A stretch of 58,808 nt of DNA from Gammaproteobacteria bacterium (GTDB taxonomy: Bacteria > Pseudomonadota > Gammaproteobacteria > JAURND01), in contig DASZWJ010000003.1 of assembly GCA_035546635.1 (NCBI GenBank), forward strand, positions 1-58,808. The letters are read 5' to 3'. How positions within the stretch are numbered: the stretch's first letter is position 1; the number at the start of each line of letters is the position of its first letter. Under the pieces are notes generated by a model. That model did no database searches, had not been told where the DNA came from, and was given only the letters and a program-made list of their open reading frames with translations. Positions 1 to 9,429 of this stretch are shown here, piece by piece. The position numbers and the translations under genes were made by a program.

Positions 1-1298
<1,298 letters not shown>

Positions 1299-1500
1299 TA
1301 TAACACCAAAGTAGTTTTAACCTTATTTACTGAATATTAGTTTATATGAAAAACGTTTTAGGTGAAGTTAAGCATAATATTTTAACAATTCAATTCTACA
1401 TCATTTAAATTGTATTTTCGTGCCATTTAAGCAAGTCTTTTAGATATGCACTTGCTTAGTTGACACATGTTTTTAGCAGATATTTTTTCTGCTTACCGTC

Positions 1501-1618
1501 TTCCTGGCGGCCATAGCGAGCGGGTACCACCTGATCCCATTCCGAACTCAGAAGTGAAAACGCTCAGCGCCGATGATAGTGTGGGGTCTCCCCATGCGAA
1601 AGTAGGACACTGCCAGGT
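1501..1618 (+). rRNA. rrf: 5S ribosomal RNA
   Basis: The stretch matches the gammaproteobacterial 5S rRNA along its length, including CCTGGCGGCCATAGCGAG at the 5' end, the central CCGAACTCAGAAGTGAAA loop and a 3' end that pairs with the 5' end (CCTGGC with GCCAGG). It lies about 200 bases after the 23S gene with no tRNA recognisable in between, the usual 23S-5S order of an rrn operon. The ends are placed by homology and may be off by one to three bases. Confidence 0.97.
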
Positions 1619-1630
1619 TTTTTTAAATAT

Positions 1631-1669
1631 AAATCTCGCAGCAATCTGCGAGATTTATTTCTTTTTCAA
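1631..1669 (+). terminator. rrn operon terminator
   Basis: A perfect 11-base-pair hairpin (AAATCTCGCAG, loop CAAT, CTGCGAGATTT) lies 13 bases after the 5S gene and is followed by a T-rich run. It is a classical Rho-independent terminator for the rRNA operon. Confidence 0.9.
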
Positions 1670-1717
1670 ATATTTTTCCTACATATTTATCCTATTCAAT
1701 AAGCTTTTGTACAGAGT

Positions 1718-2218
1718 TTAATTATGTTTTGCCGCTAAAATTTTCTGACAAAAATTCGCAGCTTCAAATGGGTTATCAACCAGATATAAGAATTCTTTAC
1801 CCAAACCTTTAAAAAATACTTTACTGTATTCATTATCAGTTAATAAGATAACTGATTTTTTTGCCTTCAATGCAAGTGCAACTTCCGATGCTGTTCCTAA
1901 ACCCATTCCACAAGCAATGATAACATCACTGGATAAGACATTTATATTATTGCGCGCACTACCCATGCCTGACAAAATAGCGATATCTACCGCAGATGAA
2001 GTATCATTCTGTTCGTCACCTGGAAGAATCCCTACAGTCAAACCTTGGCAGGATTTAGCGCCTCGACTTGCTGCTTCCATAATGCCTTCATTGCGGCCGC
2101 CGGTTAATAAAATCCAACCATGCTGGGCAATTAAACGTCCTAGTTCGAATGCGCGGGTTAAATCCTCTGCTGTTGCAGTGGCGCCGGGCCCCATTACACC
2201 GATCAAGCGTTTCCTCAT
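1718..2218 (-). CDS. TIGR00725-type SLOG/Rossmann protein
   Basis: The 166-residue protein belongs to the TIGR00725 branch of the LOG/DprA-like (SLOG) Rossmann proteins. It has the N-terminal glycine-rich turn (GVMGPG), the family signature TGGRNEGIMEAASRGA near residue 40 and a PGDE turn near residue 76, all consistent with nucleotide or nucleoside-phosphate binding. LOG relatives release cytokinin-like bases from nucleotides, but TIGR00725 proteins have no established reaction, so none is assigned. Length fits the family. The gene is convergent with the rRNA operon and has no operon partner. The start ATG is preceded by AGGA about nine bases upstream. Confidence 0.85.
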   Translation of the reverse strand: MRKRLIGVMGPGATATAEDLTRAFELGRLIAQHGWILLTGGRNEGIMEAASRGAKSCQGLTVGILPGDEQNDTSSAVDIAILSGMGSARNNINVLSSDVIIACGMGLGTASEVALALKAKKSVILLTDNEYSKVFFKGLGKEFLYLVDNPFEAANFCQKILAAKHN

Positions 2219-2406
2219 ACCCAGAATTCCTGTATAAAATTAACACAGTTTTTGATTGACATTTTCCCACTTTCCGGTTAGTCTTCAACGTTCAAATTTA
2301 ATTAACTTTGATGCTTTTCAGATAATTCATTTGAACTCCCCGCGTTAAAAGGATTTTCTAAAAAATAATTACCTGAAAGGCTATAAATGTAGCGCGAGGA
2401 TTTCTA

Positions 2407-4035
2407 ATGGGAAAAATTTGGGCGCCAGCTGATAAAGTATTATCAGAAATTGGCCGGTTTGTATTAATTAGGCCTATAGTTTCTGCTATTTTATTATTAA
2501 CAGCAATTATTATTACACTGCTGAGTAATGGTGCCTTCAATTTATCCACATCAACACCGCGTCTCAAACAAGTTAATATTCCGCACATCGACTCTGTTGC
2601 TGATCCCTTAATTGCTGGAAAAAAAGTGAGTTCTTTGATCTCAAAAGCAACTCAAGAGAACTACGTTACATCAAATCAAACTACATCTGTAACTACTCCA
2701 GTTGTCATTCCTGCTGAAGTTTCAACCCCCACGCCCGCTACTGCGGCTTTAACCGCGTCAGCTAAAAACACCCTCCCCTCATCTCCAGTTATTTCCACAG
2801 CAACAACTACTGCAACAGCTTCCGCACAGTTAACTATTCCAACCAACGCCACCTGGCAGGCATTTAGGGTTCACCACGGAGATAATTTAGCACGTGTTTT
2901 CAAAAAATATAAGATTAGCCCCAAAGACACGGCCACTTTAGCTGCATTATCATCAGCCAAACCATTACAGCATCTAAAGCCTGGTAAAGAAATGCTGTTA
3001 ATCATTGATGATAAACACAAACTGCAAAAGCTCACTTATGCAGCTGGTGATGAGGAAGAATTAGTCTTAATTCGTACGGCTTCAGGATTTCAATTAGAGC
3101 AACCACAATTAGCAGTAGCTAATACAGAAATTAGTAAGACTATAAATGATTCTGTAGTTGATTCGTCAGCTCCGCCCGTCACGAAACAACCTGTGAAAGA
3201 GCTCAACAATGAAAACGCTTCCCTGGCTTACGCATCTGGCGAAGTACATAAGTCCTTAGCTGCTGATGCCCGTAAAGCCGGATTATCAACCAAAGCAGCC
3301 AATCAATTAGTACAGATTTTTGGACGAAAAGTGCAGCGAGGCGATAAATTCAATGTACTTTATGAAGAGGGCTCTGCGGCCAATAAAGCGCACAGCAATA
3401 ATGTGGTATTAGCACAATTGACTCACGCTGGAAAATTGCTGCAAATGATACGTTTCACTGACCCAAAGGGAAACACAAATTACTACGCTCCTAATGGTGA
3501 AAGTCAAAGTGCCGGGCTCTTGCGAGCACCTGTGCAATATAAGCGCATCAGTTCTGGCTTTTCGCAAAGTCGCTTCCATCCATTATTACATTTTTTCCGT
3601 CCCCATCTAGGTGTTGATTATGCTGCTCCCACCGGTACGCCCATTAAAGCAGCTGGTAATGGTGTTATTGCAGAGATAGAAAGAACTGGCGGTTATGGTA
3701 AAGAGATAGTCATCAAGCACGATAGTAAATATTCAACCCTCTATGCGCATATGTCCAATTTTGCCAGTAATTTGCATATAGGTTCAGTCGTGCAGCAAGG
3801 TCAAGTGATAGGCTATGTCGGCAGTACTGGTTTAGCTACAGGTCCGCATCTGCACTATGAAATTCATGTCAATAATGTTGCCATGAATCCCTTAACTGTG
3901 AGCTTGCCGGAAGAAACAGTTCCTTCCTCCTACCGTAATCAATTTTCTGCTCAAGTCAGGACTTTAATGGCGCGACTAAAACTAGATCAGTCAGTGCGCC
4001 TGGCAGAGAAGAATGATCCGATTAAAAGATCTTAA
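2407..4035 (+). CDS. M23 family peptidoglycan endopeptidase (MepM-like)
   Basis: This 542-residue protein is an envelope peptidoglycan hydrolase resembling MepM, which cuts cross-links to allow wall expansion. A single N-terminal membrane segment (about residues 22-42) is followed by a Ser/Thr/Ala/Pro-rich periplasmic linker to about 150, a LysM/OapA-like domain (about 150-205), a middle domain, and a C-terminal M23 domain (about 375-500). The zinc ligands are seen as HLGVD (H400, D404) and HLHYE (H481, H483). It is longer than E. coli MepM (440) because of the linker. It is monocistronic, and a MITE-like repeat starts 29 bases after its stop. All catalytic motifs are intact, so activity is likely; the exact cross-link specificity is not shown. 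Confidence 0.9.
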   Translation: MGKIWAPADKVLSEIGRFVLIRPIVSAILLLTAIIITLLSNGAFNLSTSTPRLKQVNIPHIDSVADPLIAGKKVSSLISKATQENYVTSNQTTSVTTPVVIPAEVSTPTPATAALTASAKNTLPSSPVISTATTTATASAQLTIPTNATWQAFRVHHGDNLARVFKKYKISPKDTATLAALSSAKPLQHLKPGKEMLLIIDDKHKLQKLTYAAGDEEELVLIRTASGFQLEQPQLAVANTEISKTINDSVVDSSAPPVTKQPVKELNNENASLAYASGEVHKSLAADARKAGLSTKAANQLVQIFGRKVQRGDKFNVLYEEGSAANKAHSNNVVLAQLTHAGKLLQMIRFTDPKGNTNYYAPNGESQSAGLLRAPVQYKRISSGFSQSRFHPLLHFFRPHLGVDYAAPTGTPIKAAGNGVIAEIERTGGYGKEIVIKHDSKYSTLYAHMSNFASNLHIGSVVQQGQVIGYVGSTGLATGPHLHYEIHVNNVAMNPLTVSLPEETVPSSYRNQFSAQVRTLMARLKLDQSVRLAEKNDPIKRS

Positions 4036-4064
4036 TATTTCAACATCTTATAATTAATTCCCAA

Positions 4065-4238
4065 GTAACTATTCACCACAGGATTGAAACGGCCATATTT
4101 TCCCAACCTCACCCCTAAAAATTTAGGAAAAATGCTCACATGCTCTGTGTATGCTGCGCTTTTTCCTAAATTTTTAGGGGCGACCTTGGAAAAATCTGAC
4201 CGTTTTGTGCTACTTCCAGCAATGTGCTGAATAGTTAC
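4065..4238. repeat. MITE-like palindromic repeat, copy 1
   Basis: A 174-base element bounded by perfect 11-base terminal inverted repeats (GTAACTATTCA and TGAATAGTTAC). Inside are long imperfect arms beginning AACGG and a perfect 22-base inner stem built on CCCCTAAAAATTTAGGAAAAA, around a short centre. Related copies lie at 13141-13315 and 39070-39197, with a remnant at 37681-37726. It has no coding capacity, so it is read as a non-autonomous mobile repeat. No obvious target duplication could be assigned by eye. Confidence 0.85.
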
Positions 4239-4360
4239 AAAATCTCAATTGTAAAATGTGAAGGGGATCAATTTATGGTTTCAGACACCCAATGACCCAA
4301 AGAACACCCACCAAGCACAGGGTACTCAAAAGATACAATCACTGTGACTTGATTATCAGC

Positions 4361-4624
4361 TCAATAACACGAATCAATCAGCCCTGAATCATTCAACTTA
4401 TGTGATTGACGCTTAGGCATTCTTTCACTATTAAGATGGCGTAACACCAGAGATTCAATCAAGTCTATTTCTGCTTGAGTTGGATAATGGTTGTTGACTT
4501 CTTCGAGTATCTGAATGGCTAGATAATTCGCATATTGCGATTTTTTCATGAGCGCAGGTTGGGGGGCTTTTTTGATTGCAATCTTGTAATAGAAAGCAAA
4601 TTCACGTTGTAATAATTTTAGCAT
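4361..4624 (-). CDS. small paralogous family protein, copy A
   Basis: This 87-residue protein has no function I recognise. Its core (KKSQYANYLAIQILEE, then PTQAEIDLIESLV) matches two other proteins in this window, at 57860-58123 and 58168-58497, defining a small paralogous family with the pattern P-x-x-M-x-K-S-x-Y-x-x-x-L-A-I-x-x-L-E-x-x-x-N-x-x-P-[TS]-Q-x-x-I-D-x-x-E-S. The sequence is predicted helical and soluble, without a signal peptide. It is the only gene between a MITE copy and a hairpin-rich intergenic stretch. The family match makes it a real gene despite its size; whether it is still expressed is unknown. Confidence 0.65.
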   Translation of the reverse strand: MLKLLQREFAFYYKIAIKKAPQPALMKKSQYANYLAIQILEEVNNHYPTQAEIDLIESLVLRHLNSERMPKRQSHKLNDSGLIDSCY

Positions 4625-5222
4625 ACATAATTCCTTATTCCTTGTTTGCTTTAAAAATAATCCGAAGTTTCCGAAGTTCCTATCGACCTGTTGTCAGTAA
4701 TTCCAACAACCGGAACAAAGTGTTTCCATACGAATAAGCTTGATAGTTTTGAGATGTTATTCCTATTTGCGTAGGAACTCACAATCTGTGAACTTAAGCC
4801 TCACATCCTTTGTGAGTTAGTACCCTGAGGACTTATACTGACGAGACTAGAAATAGTTTCTAGCTTTTGGCCTTTTAGGAGCCGATTATCGATATTTCGG
4901 TTAGGGGCGTAGCACCTTGTTTAGTAAAAAAGTGCGGGCTTTCCTGAAGAAAATCAATTTTATTCTTATACATATAATACGCCGGACTCTCAGTGAGTTG
5001 ACAAAAATTTTATCATTCTTGAAGCATTCGCCAGGTGAATTATTCTCTACATTGACTGAAGAATAAAAATTGACAGACATCATATTGTAATTCCTATTTC
5101 AAATAGATAGTATCCGTATTTTATTACTTACGTATAAAAATACTGACTACAATCACTTTATGTAATCAATGCCGGTCATTAAATCTTGATTAGGATGGAT
5201 GGCCAAGACACAAGGAGTAGTT
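4625..5222. other. hairpin-rich intergenic region
   Basis: About 600 bases without a convincing gene. Several short inverted repeats are visible at 4740-4900: CTCACATCCTTTGTGAG, CTAGAAATAGTTTCTAG (7-base stem) and an imperfect palindrome around CCGATTATCGATATTTCGG. The rest is AT-rich and presumably contains the promoters of the flanking genes. A 60-codon minus-strand frame at 4901-5083 has no recognisable features and is not called. Confidence 0.4.
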
Positions 5223-5966
5223 ATGACTAAATTATCAGAAAAAAATGCTAAATTAACTGCTAACTACCTTAACACAGTCATATTGGAACAGAACTATGAT
5301 ATTGTTGATGAGGTATTGATGGCCAATAGTATTAATTCCACTGATTTTGGTGTGGCTATTGGCACTTTTTCCATAAAAAGAGATATCCATGATTGGTTCA
5401 GTATTTTTGCTGAGCCGCAAATGCAGTTGATAGATCAAATAGCGACAGACGAGTCTGTCGTTTACCGCTTTATAGAGACGGTAAAACATATAGCCCCATT
5501 TAAATCTATTCCAGCCACAGGCAATAGAGTTTCAATGGAATGCTTGGTCATGTTTAGGGCTAATGGTGAAAAAATAACGAATTATCACCTATCTTCTAAT
5601 CTGGAACATGTGGTTCGTCAATTAGTTGATGAGCAGAAAGTAGATATTGCTGAAATATTGCAACAACCGATTATCCAAAGAAGAAATGATTATTTTTTAG
5701 ATAAAGTGTTAGAACAGCTCCAATGCAGTGGTATTCATTTAACCATTCAACAATTACGTTGTTTAAGTCTATGGTTTTCAGGCAGAACCAGCAGAGAAAT
5801 TGCCATCATTCTCAATATTTCACATCGTACGGCAGAGGCACATTTGGGTATCGTTAAAGATAAACTTGAGTGTAAAAGAAAAAAGGAAATTTTTGAAGTA
5901 TTAGAGCGACATGGATTGTTACATATTATGCAGGAGTGCAGTAACCTACTATTAAATGGTAGATGA
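5223..5966 (+). CDS. SnoaL-like/LuxR-type regulator
   Basis: A 247-residue regulator with two parts. Residues about 5-135 resemble the SnoaL/ester-cyclase (NTF2-like) fold: the segment around FKSIPATGNRVSMECLVMFR matches the family's PTG-x-x-V-x-x-x-G pattern. Residues about 175-240 form a LuxR/GerE helix-turn-helix (LTIQQLRCLSLWFSGRTSRE, then IAIILNISHRTAEAHL). The N-terminal domain probably senses a small ligand, which is inference from the fold. I chose the ATG at 5223 because AGGAG lies five to six bases upstream; an in-frame ATG at 5199 lacks such a site. It precedes rsmJ by 20 bases and may be cotranscribed with it. Confidence 0.8.
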   Translation: MTKLSEKNAKLTANYLNTVILEQNYDIVDEVLMANSINSTDFGVAIGTFSIKRDIHDWFSIFAEPQMQLIDQIATDESVVYRFIETVKHIAPFKSIPATGNRVSMECLVMFRANGEKITNYHLSSNLEHVVRQLVDEQKVDIAEILQQPIIQRRNDYFLDKVLEQLQCSGIHLTIQQLRCLSLWFSGRTSREIAIILNISHRTAEAHLGIVKDKLECKRKKEIFEVLERHGLLHIMQECSNLLLNGR

Positions 5967-5986
5967 TCGCCATAGGTATCAATTGA

Positions 5987-6775
5987 GTGCGAAATTTAAA
6001 CAAATTTATAGCGATGGTTTGCGAATCGGACTTAGAAGCACGGCACTTATATGCTGAGCAGCTGGCTAATCAATTATCAATACCCAAAGTGGTTAGCATC
6101 AACACAGAATATATTTACTACCTTGTCGTGACGGAGCAACAGCTAGAATTGCGGCAGGCATCAGGCAGAAATAAACCCCTATATGTCGATTTTTCCAGTC
6201 CAGCCTTAAATTATCGTCGCAAAGCTGGAGGCGGTAAAAAACAATTATTAGCAAAAGCTGTCGGGATAAAAGGCTCCTACCGACCCGAAATCCTAGATGC
6301 GACGGCTGGCTTAGGCACTGATGGTTTTATTCTTGCGTGTTTAGGTTGTAAAGTACATTGGCTGGAACGTTCAAAAGTAGTTGCTGCGCTATTACAAGAT
6401 GGTTTCATGCGTTTTCTACAGCAACATAAAGAGGCACAATTAGAATTAAAGTTGACCGTCACTGATGCAATTTCTTATTTCAACGCCCAACCATCATCAG
6501 AAACGCCGGATGTCATTTATTTAGACCCCATGTTTCCTGAACGCAATAAAGCGGCCTTAGGCAAACAGGCTATGCGTATATTGCAGCAAGTGGCAGGTGC
6601 AGATGAAGATGCGCCTTTACTCCTTCAAACCGCATTGCAGCATGCCAAAAACCGCGTGGTCGTTAAGCGTCCACGTTTGGCGCCAATGATCGCTGGTCGC
6701 AAACCTGATATAGTGTTTACCGGAAAAAGTAGTCGTTTTGATGTATATACTCGAAGCTTTAAGACTAACCTATAA
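5987..6775 (+). CDS. rsmJ: 16S rRNA (guanine-1516-N2)-methyltransferase RsmJ
   Basis: RsmJ methylates N2 of G1516 in 16S rRNA using S-adenosylmethionine. The 262-residue protein shows the family blocks in order: NYRRKAGGGKKQLLAKAVGI (near residue 75), the SAM-binding DATAGLGTDGFILA (near 103), the DPMFPERNKAALGK catalytic block (near 180) and a C-terminal VVKRPRLAP motif. The start is a GTG with AGGT nine bases upstream; an ATG at residue 10 is an alternative. It sits between the LuxR-type gene and gmhB with gaps of 20 and 14 bases, suggesting one transcript. Length fits the family. Confidence 0.93.
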   Translation: MRNLNKFIAMVCESDLEARHLYAEQLANQLSIPKVVSINTEYIYYLVVTEQQLELRQASGRNKPLYVDFSSPALNYRRKAGGGKKQLLAKAVGIKGSYRPEILDATAGLGTDGFILACLGCKVHWLERSKVVAALLQDGFMRFLQQHKEAQLELKLTVTDAISYFNAQPSSETPDVIYLDPMFPERNKAALGKQAMRILQQVAGADEDAPLLLQTALQHAKNRVVVKRPRLAPMIAGRKPDIVFTGKSSRFDVYTRSFKTNL

Positions 6776-6789
6776 GACTCTATCCAAAT

Positions 6790-7335
6790 ATGCTAATCAT
6801 TCTCGACCGTGACGGTGTTATTAACGAAGATTCAGAAGATTATATTAAATCTGCAGCCGAATGGATTCCTATTCCAGGAAGTCTTGAGGCTATTGCTGCG
6901 CTGAATCAGGCGGGACATACTGTCGTTATTGCCACTAATCAGTCAGGAATTGGGCGTGGACTTTATACTGAACAGGATTTGCAACAGATCCATGATAAAA
7001 TGCGGCTGGCACTTGCGAAAGTAGGTGGACATATCGACGGTATTTTTTATTGCCCACATCATCCTGATGAAAATTGTGATTGTCGCAAACCCAGGCCGGG
7101 ATTACTCTTACAAATCGCTAAACTTTTCCATACCGATTTTCAAGATGCCATCTTTATTGGCGATGCGGAACGCGATATAGCCAGTGCTAAAGCCGTTCAT
7201 TGCAAGGCGATTTTGGTTAAAACCGGTAAAGGTGCGCGTACCTTAGCAAATAGCAAAAAGTGGCACGATGTATTGGTATACGACAACCTAGCAGCCGCTG
7301 TCGCTTCTCAACAGGAGTGGCTGGAAAAGCCGTGA
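6790..7335 (+). CDS. gmhB: D-glycero-beta-D-manno-heptose-1,7-bisphosphate 7-phosphatase
   Basis: GmhB removes the 7-phosphate of heptose bisphosphate in the ADP-heptose pathway for LPS inner core. The 181-residue HAD phosphatase has the nucleophile motif LDRDGV (D6, D8), TNQSG near residue 50, the GmhB-specific zinc site CPHHPDENCDC (C88, H90, C96, C98) and the metal-binding GDAERD motif. Length is typical. It lies 14 bases after rsmJ. The zinc loop separates it from histidinol phosphatase relatives. No other heptose genes are adjacent. Confidence 0.93.
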   Translation: MLIILDRDGVINEDSEDYIKSAAEWIPIPGSLEAIAALNQAGHTVVIATNQSGIGRGLYTEQDLQQIHDKMRLALAKVGGHIDGIFYCPHHPDENCDCRKPRPGLLLQIAKLFHTDFQDAIFIGDAERDIASAKAVHCKAILVKTGKGARTLANSKKWHDVLVYDNLAAAVASQQEWLEKP

Positions 7336-7365
7336 CACCCTAACTGTCATTTTAAAAGGAAGACC

Positions 7366-7695
7366 ATGAACCAGAAAAAAATTCAGATCATCATTTTCGG
7401 TAGTTTACTTACCCTGTGTAGCCACAGTGCAATGGCATGCAAGATGACTGCCATGGGCGGATCCGCACAGACCATCACGGCGGTTGTAAACCATGTGGCG
7501 GAAGATCCACAGCAACAGGATCGTACAATTAAACGGATAACCCAAGAAAATTCTTCCAACTGGACATATATCGTAGAAACAATACAAGGCGAAAATGATT
7601 GCCGCGCAGTGAGTTATCAAGCAGTGATTGACCCCAGTTGTCAGATAAAGGTTGAGTCGGTTGCCGGAAATTTTTCGTGCAATACTCATTCGTAG
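7366..7695 (+). CDS. small secreted cysteine-containing protein
   Basis: A 109-residue protein of unknown function with a clear Sec signal peptide: basic start MNQKK, hydrophobic core IIIFGSLLTL and a probable cut after AMA at about residue 24. The mature part is about 85 residues and contains four cysteines, the first directly after the cut and the others near residues 78, 91 and 104, so disulfides in the periplasm are likely. AMAC could also be read as a poor lipobox, but the usual leucine at -3 is missing. AAAGGAAG precedes the ATG. It lies 30 bases after gmhB. Confidence 0.7.
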   Translation: MNQKKIQIIIFGSLLTLCSHSAMACKMTAMGGSAQTITAVVNHVAEDPQQQDRTIKRITQENSSNWTYIVETIQGENDCRAVSYQAVIDPSCQIKVESVAGNFSCNTHS

Positions 7696-7806
7696 TTATG
7701 ATCGTGTATTAATTAGAACCTGATAAATCCTAATTCTTGCTCTAAAATATCGCTAACTATTTTTTGATTCTACGACACACTGGCTTATTTAAAATATATT
7801 TTCGAG

Positions 7807-8025
7807 ATGATTATGGCAGAGCAGAAATTAACTAATGTAATACGCAAAAAAATAAACAAAAATGTCAAATGCCCCCAAAGTGTATTACTACTTGAAGAAA
7901 AAATATCATTGAAAGAAAAAACTGATCAAATACAAGAGAAAGCTGCGAAGTTAAATAAAAACAAGCTTTTATCTGCAACGGAGTCTTATTTTTACCCTGC
8001 TTTGTTTGGATTTGTAGCTTGTTAA
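7807..8025 (+). CDS. small lysine-rich hypothetical protein
   Basis: A 72-codon frame encoding a basic, probably helical peptide (Lys about 20%) with a short hydrophobic C-terminal end (FYPALFGFVAC). I do not recognise it. The ribosome-binding site is weak for both the ATG at 7807 and the one at 7813. It fills the gap between a plus-strand secreted protein gene and convergent acyP. It may be spurious. Confidence 0.3.
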   Translation: MIMAEQKLTNVIRKKINKNVKCPQSVLLLEEKISLKEKTDQIQEKAAKLNKNKLLSATESYFYPALFGFVAC

Positions 8026-8041
8026 GATGATGATTTTTCGT

Positions 8042-8317
8042 TCATTTAACGCTAAAACTAGTATGTAATTCTAAAGGGATATCCACTATTGTGAGAGTAG
8101 CTACTTGCGCCATAGGCGGTCCTGTGCGAAGTTTTTCTGCAAATGCAGTGAGTTGGTTTGCGGTCCCAAAGGCTTTTGCTTCCACTTGACCTTCAGGAAG
8201 GTTGCGCACCCAGCCGGTCAAACCCAGGTTGGTGGCTTGTTGTTTGGTAAAAGCGCGGAAATAGACACCTTGCACTCGGCCGCTGATAATAAAATGTTGT
8301 CCAATGACAGCAGTCAC
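8042..8317 (-). CDS. acyP: acylphosphatase
   Basis: Acylphosphatase hydrolyses carboxyl-phosphate bonds in small acyl phosphates. The 91-residue protein has the substrate-binding loop GRVQGVYFR with catalytic Arg21, and the catalytic Asn39 in GWVRNLPEGQVE. It is the last gene of the oxidase-assembly operon: its ATG overlaps the stop of the thioredoxin-like gene by four bases, so it is probably translationally coupled. Its presence in this operon is more likely organisational than functional. Length and motifs are complete. Confidence 0.92.
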   Translation of the reverse strand: MTAVIGQHFIISGRVQGVYFRAFTKQQATNLGLTGWVRNLPEGQVEAKAFGTANQLTAFAEKLRTGPPMAQVATLTIVDIPLELHTSFSVK

Positions 8318-8766
8318 TTTAACTCCATAGCGGTTAATAAAGAGGCTTTGGTTTGGGGGCCATATAAGGTTTGCGTTAATTTGCCTTGTGGTGAAATCAG
8401 AAAAGTCACAGGTAGGGTGGGGATATCTTTAATGCCAAATTTCTCAGTGGGAAATTGGCTTAATAAAGGGAATTTCAATTGTAAAGGCTGGGCAAACTGC
8501 TGAATTTCTGTATTAGGTAAATGATCGAAGCTAATTCCCAACACCACTAATTTATCTTGATGCGCAGCATATAGTGCATTCAGTTCAGGTAATTCCGTCA
8601 AACACGGTTTACACCAAGTAGCCCAGTAATTAACGACCAGCCATTTACCGCGATAATCAGAAAAACTGATGGCCTTGCCTTGGCTGTCTACAGCATCGGG
8701 CTGTTTATTGCAGGCGCTGGCAAAACAAGCCAGGATCAGTATGATGGTTAAAAATAGTTTTTTCAC
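8314..8766 (-). CDS. TlpA/ResA-like thioredoxin lipoprotein
   Basis: A 150-residue periplasmic thiol-disulfide reductase of the TlpA/ResA type. It starts with a lipoprotein signal peptide (lipobox FASAC, Cys19) and carries the active site WATWCKPC (C52, C55) in a thioredoxin fold with the cis-proline TLPVT. Such proteins reduce cysteines of cytochrome c or of the CuA site and its Sco chaperones, which fits its place directly after sco and before acyP with four-base overlaps on both sides. The precise client cannot be told from sequence. Confidence 0.9.
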   Translation of the reverse strand: MKKLFLTIILILACFASACNKQPDAVDSQGKAISFSDYRGKWLVVNYWATWCKPCLTELPELNALYAAHQDKLVVLGISFDHLPNTEIQQFAQPLQLKFPLLSQFPTEKFGIKDIPTLPVTFLISPQGKLTQTLYGPQTKASLLTAMELK

Positions 8767-9425
8767 TTTTCCAAAGCCGCCATCAAAGTTTGTGTATCTT
8801 TAGCAATTTTGTTTGGGTCATGCGGTGTAGTGAATACACCATAGAATTGTCCTTGTGGATTAATAATTAAAATCGTACCACTGTGGTCAATACTGTAATG
8901 TTCGTCGGTATTGGCCTGTGGTGGCGCTACTTTCATATACAGCACATTGAGCTCACGTGTCAGTTGATCCAAGGTGGATTGTGAACCTGTGGCACCGAGA
9001 AAACTTGGATTAAAGCTGCTCAAATACTTGGCGATGGTTTGACTATCGTCTTGTTCGGGATCAACAGAAATGAATACCACTTGTGGCATAGTTTTAGGAT
9101 TAGTGCTCGCTAGTTGTTTATAGGCTTGATTTAAAACAGATAGTGTCGTGGGACATAAATCTGGGCAGTTAGTAAAGCCAAAAAATAATAAGCTCCAATG
9201 CCCTTTAAAGTTATCTAATGTAAAAGGATGATCGTTATCATCGGTCAAATTGAAGGGTGTCAGCGCACGCGGTTGTTGGAACACGGTAGCGCTAACGAGC
9301 TGAGTGTCAGAGTTGTCTTCATGATGACCTAGATTATGATACAGCCATAGACCAAAGAGTAAGGCCAGAATACAGAGGCTGGTGACTAAAAAGCTAAGTT
9401 GAGCGCGGGGGCTTGAATTTGACAT
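8763..9425 (-). CDS. SCO1/SenC family copper chaperone
   Basis: Sco proteins deliver copper to, or reduce, the CuA centre of cytochrome c oxidase subunit II. The 220-residue protein has one N-terminal membrane anchor (about residues 10-30) and a periplasmic thioredoxin-like domain with the copper ligands C87 and C91 (TNCPDLCPTT) and H181 (SIDHSGT). All ligands are present. It begins four bases after ctaB and overlaps the following TlpA-like gene by four bases, so it is a member of the assembly operon. Confidence 0.93.
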   Translation of the reverse strand: MSNSSPRAQLSFLVTSLCILALLFGLWLYHNLGHHEDNSDTQLVSATVFQQPRALTPFNLTDDNDHPFTLDNFKGHWSLLFFGFTNCPDLCPTTLSVLNQAYKQLASTNPKTMPQVVFISVDPEQDDSQTIAKYLSSFNPSFLGATGSQSTLDQLTRELNVLYMKVAPPQANTDEHYSIDHSGTILIINPQGQFYGVFTTPHDPNKIAKDTQTLMAALEK

Positions 9426-9429
9426 AGAG

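Noticed and set aside
4835..4875. CTGACGAG followed by a hairpin, reminiscent of a hammerhead ribozyme core
   Set aside because: The required GAAA segment after stem II and the pairing of stems I and III are missing.
4901..5083. 60-codon minus-strand frame
   Set aside because: No ribosome-binding site, no recognisable content, and it lies in a hairpin-rich gap.
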